64,000 bases of DNA from Angiostrongylus vasorum (taxonomy: Eukaryota > Nematoda > Chromadorea > Rhabditida > Metastrongylidae), in the NCBI GenBank assembly GCA_018806985.1, contig JADANN010000122.1, positions 540,501-604,500 of the forward strand, written 5' to 3'. This document shows, piece after piece, positions 25,408-37,200 of the stretch. Both the position numbers and the translations under genes were made by a program. Every line of letters starts with the position of its first letter. Within the stretch, counting starts at the first letter, position 1. The notes under the pieces are model-generated. The model saw only the letters and a list, made by a program, of their open reading frames with translations, was not told where the DNA came from and ran no database searches.

Positions 25408-25674
25408 AGGATCAAGCTCTCAGCATTGATCAATTCCTGAGGGATGTGCCATTCATTAGACTTCATTAAGCATCGTTTGCAGGTGATTGAATGCATATTT
25501 GACCTATAAAATGACTCGCGGTAGCCTACCGATGTATTGGGCCAACGCCGCTATGCTCCCATACATGTCTGGTGTCAATTTCCCGACCTCTGAAGGATAG
25601 AAGGCTTGGTAAGCATTAGGCGCGCGGATCGATCCCAGGTGTATTGCAGGACGCCTTCGACCACTGCTCTAAAT
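25408..25674 (-). repeat. family A SINE-like copy
   Basis: Reversed copy: AAGCTCTCAGCATTGATCAA at left, worn head at right. Confidence 0.75.
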
Positions 25675-25869
25675 GTTCTTTGTAGAATGAGATGAACTGC
25701 ATTCTCTTGGCAAACATCTGAAAATTCCAAGGGTGTGAATTTTCAGTAGTAAAATTCAATATAAGCTGTGTTGGTCTAGACTTCCAAGCAGCCTACATCT
25801 TCGCACCATATGCATTGATGTCGATCCATGCCTGAACTTATTTGTTGAATTCGAAAAGCTAAATTGGCA

Positions 25870-25902
25870 GATCAACGCTGAGAGCTTTATCCTTTATCCT
25901 TT
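25870..25902 (+). repeat. family A tail fragment
   Basis: Only the 3' tail is present: GATCAACGCTGAGAGCTTTA followed by TCCTTTATCC. Confidence 0.6.
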
Positions 25903-26044
25903 CATCCCATAACTTGAACCAGGATGTCTGCGAATGAGCACCTAGATGTAGTTGGGCAAAGTGATCTCACAAACTGTTACTTTTTCTGTTATCACATGAG
26001 CCAGTATCACATGTTTTTGCACTGTGCATAGCATAGCGCTTCCT

Positions 26045-26385
26045 GCATTCGATGCGTTTCTTCGCACCTACCGTCCACGAGGGTCTTCCGACTTTCTTCT
26101 CGTGTGGTGGCTTCGGCTGCTACTTGTGGATTTTCTTGTCTTCTTCACGAATGCCGTTAAATGCTGGACGAGTCGATCCCACCCAAGTCTTTAAATAGCC
26201 GTGATAGGGCATTCTCAACTATATTGAAGGAGAAATGGATCCAGACAAGTCTGGTACCAATTCCCGACTCCGGAGGAATGCGAAGCTTGGTTGACACCAG
26301 GCGATGTATAACTAGCGATTGGGTAGGTTAAGCCACGTTCGCGTAATGAACGGGCTCACTATCAGTGCGCCATCCGCTCCTTTCA
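26045..26385 (-). repeat. family C SINE-like copy
   Basis: Reversed: TCCACGAGGGTCTTCCGACT, GACAAGTCTGGTACCAATTC and ACTATCAGTGCGCCATCCGC. Confidence 0.7.
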
Positions 26386-28734
26386 TCAAAACCAATTGAG
26401 TTTTGAATTCGCTTTTTTTTTCCACACAAGTTTGAGACATGCTTACGTTCGTGTCATTCACTACGTGAAAAAGCTGGTTAGTGTGGAAACAATAGGTGTG
26501 TTGCTAAAAGCTGGATGGGTGCCAAAAAAAACTACATACTTTAGAGAAAAGTAGTTCATTGGCAGTGAAGAAAGAAGTTTTGTTCAAAAGGAACACGCGG
26601 CACTAAAGAAAGGGAATCATTTAAACAAAAAACGTTCCGCAGAATGAGGAAGAAGAGCGAATGGCTTAGTCACAAAACTTTAAAAAACGGTGCTCTATGA
26701 TAGGTTATCCGATGGCGCCATAATTTTGAAGAACAATGGCGGCCTGGTTGTAGAGTTTCTGAATGACTTCAACGCAAAAGTGGAAGAAACGCAAGAAGAC
26801 CAATTATCGAAGCTAATTCGTATCAATGGCCAAACATCTACATCAACTACTTTGACGGAACGAGCTCCTATTGCTGAACACTATATTCTTGAAAAAAGAG
26901 GTAAGACTAAGACTATAGGGCGTCTCACCCATGAAGTTCGTCTCAGAGAAAAAAAAACGAAAAGAGTAGTTCTAATCATCAAACAGTAGAAAGAAACATC
27001 GACGAAGAGCCCGTTGAGCATCGCTGCGCTCTCGTGGGCAGCAGAAATATTGGCAGCCAATCATACTTTCATCTCTATTATGACGCTCCGAAAAGGAGAA
27101 CAAGATTTCCATGAGTTATTTTTTTTACATTTGGTAGAAATTACCACGGTACTAATCTTCGGCTTTAGCTGGGCATTTCAGTGGTTATTATGAAGAAGAA
27201 AAGTACATTGAAGTGTTCGAGTGAGTACGAATGGGACTGCACTGATAGAAAATGATAACGAAAGCTGATAGTGAACAACGGATTTCACTTCACTGCTCAA
27301 ATGGTTGTTAACCGACTAACGCTATGGACCACCTCTTATTTTCGAAAGAGAGTGGAAGAAAAATAACGTAGATTTTTCAGACTGCATTCCTTTTTTTTCT
27401 TCGTAATACCTAATGAAAAAAGTATAAGGACACCTAAAGCTATTTGCTCTTTCTCGATAAGGTGTTATTCTATTAACCCGTCCATTTGATACTGAGACAA
27501 TCACTGCGAGCTGCTTTTCACCGTACTTTGCCTGAGTTTTGGAATCAATTGCCCACAAAAAAGTATTTCATGAGTTCGTTAGAGTTCATTTCCGAATCTG
27601 GTGAGCTTCTACTTTTCGATTTATATCTTGTTTTTCTGTAACTCTGTCAAATCGCAGCATAATTCAAGTTGGCAAAACTAAACCTCATTGCCCTTATTGT
27701 GCACTATAGTCGCAGAAAAGCTGGGAACAGCACCATATTTATGGCACGGTGCTTGTGTTCTGGCCAGAAAGTAATTACTGGAAGCTCGTCGAACCATGCT
27801 CTGGCATGGGTTCACTAACAGCCGGATAACGCTTTGAAAATTTCGAACCTCTTAGCATGGGAGACGTTGTTGGGGGATTAATCGCATCTGTATATCGCAA
27901 TACAGCAAGCAGGAAGAGATGTGATGAAGTAGTACATTATTCAGGACTACACAAATGGAAGCTCATAATACAACTAACAAAAATGTGGACCACTACTTGT
28001 CCCACTCTGTCTGGATTCTTCTTGTTCATAACATGGTTGAGTCGCAAGCATTTCGTTGCGTGAAGGTTCTGAATAAATACACCATAGAGAGAAATGCTAA
28101 GTTCAACGCTTTCGTGTCGAGTTGATGACGAAAACCCCAAAAGTACATGCGCAATGATGAAACTTTCCATTCGGGATTGTACTTGTGCCCAGGTGACCTT
28201 CCAACTGAATATCAAGGGCAGAAACTTGAAGTGATGATGTGATGATTATACGAAGGCGTGCGATAGGATTCCGAACTGAACTCGGAGGTATAAGGTCATC
28301 GTGTGCTCAAAAAAAAACTGGTTTCGTCTTCGGGTGCTATGCCCACCAGACAATAGTTCACGAGAAGAAATTCCACGCTTAGCTTTAGTAGGGAACGTGA
28401 AGGGCAGAAAGATTGGTGTCCATCTGCGGCGAAAGGGCGTGTTGTTCTCAAATTTAAAGAAATTTGGCAAACAATTACGAAAAAGAAATCAAGGATGGAA
28501 ATACCGGTTACTCACACAACAACGGAGAAATAGGAAATTCTACAAAAAAAATTTTGTTTTCGAATTGATAACTTGATGAGACCTCTTCACATATTGTGCT
28601 GTGCACTTCGCAGCAAGTCGTGAATCGCGTATCTGGCTTGCATTCGTCGCCCAAGAATGTCTTCGCATCCTCACATTAGTCTTCATGATGGTCTGGAAAT
28701 GCTGGTCGAGTATTCGTGTGAAATATAGTAGCTA

Positions 28735-28930
28735 CAGGCGGTGGTTGAGTGCATCTTTCGCCTGTACTATGATTTGCTAGAGCCAATCTATATATCAAAC
28801 CAGCACTTTTCATCTACCCCGAGAGGTCTGTTCTCAACTTGTCGGCGCTGAAGGGATGGAGGGCCTGGTTTGCTTGGGTAACGGCATCAATCCAACGAAC
28901 GCGTGTGCACTGCAGTGCACCTCCCAAAAA
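28735..28930 (-). repeat. family A SINE-like copy, diverged
   Basis: Recognisable by the order GAGTGCATCTTTCGCCTGTA, CCAGCACTTTTCATC and GGCATCAATCC. It contains the perfect palindrome GTGCACTGCAGTGCAC. Confidence 0.5.
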
Positions 28931-29904
28931 TTTGCAGCAGTTATCTAGTCCGATCTGGACTCTCTAGGACATTGTCCGCTTGGTAAAAATTAATCAATAA
29001 AGCACCCCAATATATTTATTTTATTAGAAATGTATGATGGCCGCACAGCAATAATGAAAGCATCGATAATTCCCAAGAACGACGTCCAACTAACTTCGCC
29101 GTTGATCAGCACTTTTGTTTCCTTGACGAAAAGGCACTCAGTCGAACACTCTCATAACCGCAGCAGAAAAAGAACAAAACCAAAACTTCAATCTCATAGG
29201 AATTACCTTCTTTAGGAACACCAATCTCTGTGAGTCTTCCATTTAAGGACCGCTTAGACCATAGGAATAAAGAATCCATATGGTCTTTTCAGTCCATTCA
29301 CATGATTTCAACATATTTGCGATAACGCCTAATTTTTATGCGAGAACCGCTTGGAAACACGATAGATCGTTCGCTGTGTGCAACTAATTCGTCTTAAAAA
29401 GGTCTCTTGCAAATTATGAAGCGTAGAGAACAGCTCTTTCTACAGGCTATGTTGGTACGAAATCTGCTTTGGATAAGCTCTTAATTCGATCGCAACTATG
29501 GTAAATCAACTGTTCAAGGTAATGTAAACAGTCGAAGAAAACGCATTGAAATCCATGCATTTGGTCCAATAGGGGCCCACTCACGTGTGCATTTATATCG
29601 GTGCATACGGCCTGTTGAATGTCAATTGAATTAAAAAGTCTGGGAAAATGGAGTCCCGTAGAATTTGGCTCAAAACTTGCCATTTCACATAACCACAGTT
29701 CATGATACCATCAATATCACCGCTTCAAAAATGAACTCACGGAAGACAAGATATAGGATTTAGAAACGAAACTACCTTACTTAACAGTACACATGGCTTC
29801 TCTATAGCGCTAATTTCATTACGAATTTATACGGATACGAAAACACTTTGCACATTCTTCACAAATTTCTGAACACTAATGGATTTCATCTTAGCTAATG
29901 CAAT

Positions 29905-30225
29905 TCAACTGGCACAGGAGGCGCCATGGTGTATGGCGTTCAACAATGCACGCAGTTTCGGTTCGAAACCGCACCGGACCACTCAGACCTCACATGGTTT
30001 CAGCACCGGGAAATTAATACCTAAGTTGTCCAGGAAAACTTCCGTCCGATTTAACGTCAGAGAGAACATACTCAACTACCATTCGCATACTCAACTAGCA
30101 TTCAATAACATTCGCAAAGACCAGAATCTAAAATCAACAGTCAATCCACGTATAAATCCGAAGCCACTCGTGAACGATAAATGCGAGGAACGGATCTGAA
30201 TGCCAAAAACCTTGGGAGCTGCACT
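29905..30225 (+). repeat. family C SINE-like copy, diverged
   Basis: GCACGCAGTTTCGGTTCGAA, TACCTAAGTTGTCCAGGAAA and CGTGAACGATAAATGCGAGG. Confidence 0.6.
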
Positions 30226-31259
30226 ACATGCAATATCGAAAAGTATAGAATAAGAAGAATAAAAAGCGTTTTGCACATAAACAGGGGTGTGTCCCAGGTT
30301 TCGCCATGAATAACCAACCTTTCAGTAGGCTGATGCACGAGTTCTTGGTGTCAGTGGATAGAAACCTACATGACTGTGGAAAACCACAGTCAAAATGTCC
30401 GAATATTTTGTCAAAGAATCCCACCAGTGAGTCATTTCAAATTTTCTGAGGAATTCAGTCAGTACATACACTCTGTGGATCAACATTCGAACAAAAAATG
30501 TAACAAACCCAACACATTCCAATTTGCCTCCCTTCACCATCAATTCATGCCCAGGCCGGATCGGACAATATGCATCAGTGTCAATGTATTCCTTTCTCAA
30601 CTATTTATTTTACCGCATAGAACCTTTTCTTTCGTTACCTTCCTTGGAATCATTCGATAGCTGCGACATCGTTCTACATGGTCACTGAAGAGCTACTCTC
30701 TACACTTGGCATTTTACAATAAACCACAGTCTTTACCGATGAGTGTATTAGTCTCCCTTCTAGCATGCACTGTCGTAGCTCTGGAGACTTTCACACACAT
30801 TCAACCTGAGAAGCAAACAAATTCAAATGATGTCCTTTACAGCTGCTGCTACAAAATGACTCACTCATATCGTATACACGCAACCACACTCATGCAAACA
30901 TACTTGTGTTCTCATGCGCATTGAAGGGCGCACCCCTTGCCATCCCTCCCCTTCGAAAAAGAAAAAACTGAAGCCAGCGAAACCCACTGCAGAGCCGTGG
31001 TTCGCGACAGGAAGCAACGTAGATTATACTGGTGTCAGCTCAACTCATTCAACGAATCAGTGCAGCAATGGTCAAAGGGTAAATAAGTGTAAATCAACTC
31101 GGTTCAAACAAACATTATCTACATTTGAAAAACTGACACGTTCGAAAAGCATCAAACAACTGATTATAAATAAATAAACGAGAGGACGTATTGGAGAGGA
31201 TGAAGTTCAGATCGCATGTACGCAAGCAATATGGTATGGTCTTCAAAATTTACTATCGT

Positions 31260-34200
31260 TTAGCTGCTGCTCGAGGTCACCAACGTGTAAATCAACCTGG
31301 AAGAACGACGCTTGGGATATAAATTCTTGCATATAAATGGTTCGATACATAGCTTAAGTTTAACATTTAATAAAAGCTATTAGAACAGATAGAATTTCAG
31401 GAAACTGATTATAGGTGGCTTCAGTTTTCTGACAATGTTTACGCACACCACGTTCAAGTAAAGTATTTTAATCTCAAACAGATAATTGAAAACATAGATA
31501 CTTACGCGTAGAGATAATAGAAAAATGAGAGAAGATAAAACGCCAGCTTAGTCCAGCTAGCACGAAGCGAAGCGCTCAACTCATTGCGGTTCAAAATCGT
31601 TGTCGGATCGTAGATACCCGGTCCCGACATCACCGGACGACGCATGTACCTGCAGCGTTGTAAAATTTGAAAAGCTTAAGCCTTAACATACGAATGTTTT
31701 GTTCACCTTTGGAAACGGCATTCATTAAGATGATAATTCCTCACACCAACAAAGATGACGATTTGCACTGCTAGTAGGAATCATTAATCCTTTTTGACAA
31801 AGCTGGTTTTGCGTGTTCACAAATTTCCAAAAGTGGTAGAAGCAACGTTCACCAAGAGCAGGGTGCTGGTTCGCCCCTATCCGAAATGGGCTTATCAAAT
31901 TTCTTATCCAGCCGGGTTCGTCAAATTGCTACTAGACCTGTCTGAAAACAACTCTCTTTGCATTGGGAACGTTCTAGCCCAGCCAACTCAGGTCTTCAAG
32001 AAGAATCGCCTCACACAGCATTCACTGCCATTGATGAACAGCAAAATCCTCAAGCAGCAGCCGAACCAACGCGCGAATAGCTCCGGACCTTTGTTGAACA
32101 CGGAGGCCAAAAAGCGAATCGAATGCAAGAGGTGCTGTGAGCCGAACAGTAGATATAAAGGCGGGTCGTGTAGAAAATTTCTGATAACTAGTGCACTTCA
32201 TAAACACAATAGTAGACAGTCAGATGAGACTTCAATCTATCACCCTAAACCTACATGTAATTTCATGAAATGTTAATTAAGTTTTTAGGTTTGTAGAGAA
32301 CATTCTGAAAAGAATGAAAATAAAGTTAAAGTTTTTAAAATTTCCCACGCGAGAGCCGCTAACATAAAACAACGACGTCTTGACCTGGAAAAAATCACAA
32401 GGACAAAATCTCATTTGCTCCCTTGTGTTTGTCTTCGCAATATAAGTTTTGACGTGAAAAAAAAGTGGAGAAATAATACTCGTCGAATCCAAAAGACCAG
32501 AATTTCAGTTTGTTTAGAAGAGAAAACTTGTATCCAGCTGTCAAAAATTTGTAGACTCAACCATATTTTTTAAACCAGGTTTACTAAGAGCTAAAACGTT
32601 CTGGTTCAAGCCTGATTCCGACTATTATTCCCATATTAAAAATTGCAGTCAACTCGTATCTTCGCTAACATGTGCGGTGACATCTGGCACTTCCGATGAA
32701 CCACTTTTGTCATTGAAGAATCCGTTCAAATTCGGTTAAGATAAAATTATACTGGAATTTATGAAAAAACCTACCACCACTCTTTATCTCAACACGTTGG
32801 TTCTGACCACAGATTACCCGTCAACTGCAAGTTTCGCTCCAAATGCAGGATTAAGCGATCCCTGTGGTTGTACAAGTTGGGAGATCGTATTACTTTCTTA
32901 ACTATCCTAGTGTGGCTTGTTCTCCATCGTCTATACGCTACTCACTCAAGTTATCTTCAAAAGGAATGAAGCGAACACAGCCAAGAAAACAAGAAGGATG
33001 CCAATGTGGGATTTAGCACGAAGTTCATATTAATACGATAACCAAACTTTCTGAAATAGAGCGAGACCATTTTGCGACAATTTCGTCGACAAAAAAGCAC
33101 TTCCACCTTGATATAGAAAGGATCATGAAAGCTCTGGACTGCAAGAGTTCCCTGCACACTGCACAAGAATCCTTTACTAGTCATACAATTTCACAATCAG
33201 AATTTCACCACTTTAAAACGATATCATCACTGTCGTTGCCGTAAAGAGGTGTCTATGAAATAGAGACACTGATCCACACTTACGCGAGAAAGAAACAAAC
33301 GACTGCCCATTGGCTGGCAAATGTGTTAATTGACGGTTAGCCGAATCATAATCGGAACGAGTAAAACATCCAAACTCAATCCAAAGGTCAGTGTTTTAAA
33401 GCGAAGAAAACATTTAATAAACAAAGTGTCCAGAAAAGGAAAAAGAAAGAGATGTACTCACGTAGCAATGTGATAAATTGTAAGAGGTAGATTCATCAAT
33501 ATCGCGAACGTTTGCCAACTTAGAAGGAATAGGACCGTGTAGGACATTTGAATCACATATTCGGGCAGAATGAGCTGAAATAATCGCTTTGAGCAATGCA
33601 AGAAAAAACAATGAATGACAGCACTTTAGCACACAACATACTAGTTTAGATACTGATAAAATCTACGGATACCTGCATCACATAAAGGTCTGCAGATTTT
33701 ATCAGTACGTAAACTAGTGTCGTCTAATGGGCTTGTCACAAGGCTACGTAGCGCGTTTCTAACTCATAAATGATGGTTTGAAAATCTGGCATACAAGAAG
33801 ATACTAGTTACTGGTTTTGAAATACAATTCGATTCATACGATGTACTTTTTGTTCGTAGTGTTCAATAGTATTAATCTATACCTTCCTTAGGCAAAACAA
33901 CCATGTATATTTGAACATCGGTGTGCATGCGTATAAACAGATTGTATTGTGCACTCATTTGGCCAAAAAGCCTATACTTTAGTGAGCGTGAAATGAATGG
34001 AAGGTAGTTTGAAGTCAGCCTCAATCAAAAGGCCTTAGGCCTTCTCTGCAAAGACTATAACAAGACATGTCAGGCACCCAACACAGGACTAGCGTACTTA
34101 TTCTTAGGTACTCTTAAAAACCGAACAATTCAAAGTAGCCATCCTGCAAGCTATTTCTATGGTAGCATGCCGACTATTCCGACAAATATTTTTTAAACAA

Positions 34201-37200
34201 CATGAAGTTTCAATAGGTAAGCAAATCGTCCAAGTTCTGCTTTCAAACTGATCCCTAATTTGATGTATAAAAAACAGGTATAGAAACAAATTTTTACCTA
34301 ATCCATTGCTCAATTTATGAATTATAGGCGTAGGAGACCCATTTAAAAGACTATCATGTTTAATGTGGTCGTATAAGAACTAATAAAATAAAGCACCTTA
34401 AGCCAAAAAGAAAAACATGAAAAATAGTTCAACAATAATTTTGAAACCGACCGTCATTTAACCTTGGTACTATAATAATCAACACGTGTTTATATTGTTG
34501 ACCTTACATGAGAATGATTCGAGATATTTATTCGGCTAACGTTTCGACGTCTTCGTCTTCATTAGAGCCGACGTTCCTTGTCGATGGTCCACAGTTGTTA
34601 CCTCTTCTCGACGTGGCGTCTTCGTGTCGCATCAAACGGGATCTTCCTCAGTTGAGCATCTCGAATGAGCCGAACACACAAAATTATTGTTGGCTATTCG
34701 CCATGTGCTAGCTAACAAAATACCGACTGCTGCGGGTGGATTATCGGTTGAAAAACATATTATCATCAACTGATAATCATATCAATAACAACTGCCCTGT
34801 ATAAAAGAGCGTTGCCGGGTGTGTTCGGCTCATTCGAGATGCTCAACTGAGGAAGAATTCGGTTTAATGCAAGATGAAGAGGCCACATCGAGAACAGAAA
34901 CACCTACAATTGTTGTCCAAATTGTTTGCTGTCGTCCTCGTCTGGGAGCCTTTACTCGAGTTATACTCAACAAGGCGTGGATGAAAAACAGCTATCAGAA
35001 CGAGTAGGATCTCAACGACTGCACAATGGGTCACTTCGAGAACTAATACCTCTGGAATATCCAGAAACGGTTCAAGATTTCACTCTGTCTTACCCTGAGA
35101 GAATTAGGAAAGATATGGATCCAGGTAAGACAAAATTGGTCATGAAGGCTCTAAACATTCAGAGCGTCCTTTCTCAATGCAACAAGATTACTCATGAACT
35201 ACGTGGTGACTTCACAAGCTTCTAAACAATAACTGACGAAGCAGAACGTTAAAAACCAGCACAGTAATGAATAAAGAGATCGGTCGTAATTTTGTTTGTG
35301 CTTTGGCAAACACATGTAAATTCTAGTGGGTTTTCAATTCAGGTAACAAAACCATTATAGGACCGGATGTACGTGTACCTCTTTGCGAAGACATGGGTAC
35401 TAAAGGTGTGTAGACGTGGCGGATCACGTCGTCGGTGTGAGCTATATTGGGGGTCATTTTCTTTTTTATGGTTTACTTTGGCGCGCATAAGCATGCCTTT
35501 TCTCTGCATTTCTCGCAATCATTCGATAGCTCATCCAACATAGATGTTGTGGCGGGTGTCGGCCAAGAAGGTTCCATTTTTGTATTTGGAAATATATAAG
35601 AAAGTTCTTCTCGTACGAGTTTGTAGGCTGGTAATTTGACAAGTAATCGACTGTTATTTTTTACAATCTTAATTGCTCACACTAAACCCAACCACGTGCG
35701 GCTCATTTGTAGGTCATCATGTCATTAACGGGTTAAGTTTAGAACATTCGTTCTGTTGAATATATCAGTGATATGTTGCGACGGTTTTGACGGCTAAGGA
35801 ATATGCACAGAAATTCGCTTCTGAAAAGGAAAATGAGCATTCGAATCCAATCAATACATTTGTGACCATATGAGAATATATGACCGAATACTTAGGCTTT
35901 CAACTTCACTACTTTCACGACGAATTTAAAATGAAGATAACATTTTTAAACGATTATGATTGGACACTTTCACTGCAGAAGCAAATGTCTTCACAAAATT
36001 ATACATAAACTACGGCGATGCTACAGACAACGAAAACGTACTGTACCTACTAGAATCCTCAGTTTCCAGTTCCATTAGTAGAATACCAATCCATCTTCCA
36101 GAAAACCAGAAAAAGTATACGTTGATGGAGAAAACAGATGTGCTGGTCATATTATGAGAATACCAGATTAAAAATGGACGAAACGAACTACGAAGTGGAC
36201 TCCAACAAAGAGTAAGTTCCCCTAGAACGAGGAGCCACAAGATGGGCCGACCTGTTTACAACCCATTTCAAAAATCTACATTCGCAGATGGAAACTGTTC
36301 AAGGATCATGCGAATCACTTCATAGACGTCGTATTGTTTGAACCAAAAAACCATAACAGACAAAAGGAAGACAAATTGAAAATGTGTTGAGGCTTGTACT
36401 ACTCGTGAAGAGAGGGCATCCAGGCCCATGAGAACGATGGCACAATATCTTTTCGATAAATTGGTTTGATTTTTAACTTCCCAAGCTTTACGGTTACCAA
36501 GAAATTACAGAAAAATCGGTATAGTCGTGAATATCTTAATGTGTTTAACCTAACATGATTCTATGGTAATAATAATTAGCACTGAAGTGTGGAATCAAAA
36601 ACCTTCTGTTGGCTTGTTAAGGCTTAAGATATCAATGTTAACAACAAACATCAGCACGATGGTTTCTAAAAAAAGTCAATTACAGCCCTATTATCGAAAC
36701 TTGATCAAGCCTAAACCAAAATAGAAGAAAATCTGTACCCCTACATATTATACTGTGCCTATCTACGGAAGATGAACACATCGAATTTTTTCACAAAGTT
36801 CAAGAACGAAGAGTAAGAACGTAAAAATACAAGAGACGATATTGCTGTAACTAATCCTAGATCAAATGGCAATGTGTATGTATAAACGACAAAAATAGCA
36901 TAGTTTTTAAGAGAACTGAATAGATATCTCGAAAAAACATACCTGATTAAGATTTCTGCATTGCTCTATGGGATTCTTGTAGTCTGTTTTGAGCTCATCG
37001 ATGCAAATGACCCTAAAAGTAATTGCTATATAAGGTTAGGTGTAAGTAAATGTTCGATTTTCTAACATGAAAATCTCAGAAATGCTCTGGCATCGTAACT
37101 AAGTAACTGTTTACTTGCCGAGAGTATTAGGCCAAACATAGAATTCAATACTTAAATGAGAGGAAAGAGAAGGAGAGAAAAGAAAAAAAGCAAATAGAGA

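Larger units (their letters stand above)
18500..31250. other. intergenic, repeat-filled stretch
   Basis: Between the CRAL-TRIO/GOLD start and the cornichon end I see family A, B and C copies, one RTE fragment, one Penelope-like terminal repeat and a (TA)n tract. No convincing spliced gene was found. Hydrophobic frames at 24.7-25.3 kb (- strand) were looked at and not accepted. Confidence 0.6.

Noticed and set aside
31794..32276. 160-codon open frame
   Set aside because: It covers a family C repeat copy.
32957..33184. Minus-strand frame with FHDPFYIKV, considered as the cornichon C-terminal exon
   Set aside because: Wrong phase and weak match; the true exon with GPGIYDPTT was found at 31506-31649 in correct phase.
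34926..35225. 99-codon frame after the Penelope-like piece, considered as element-coded protein
   Set aside because: No reverse-transcriptase motif, and no second copy to compare.
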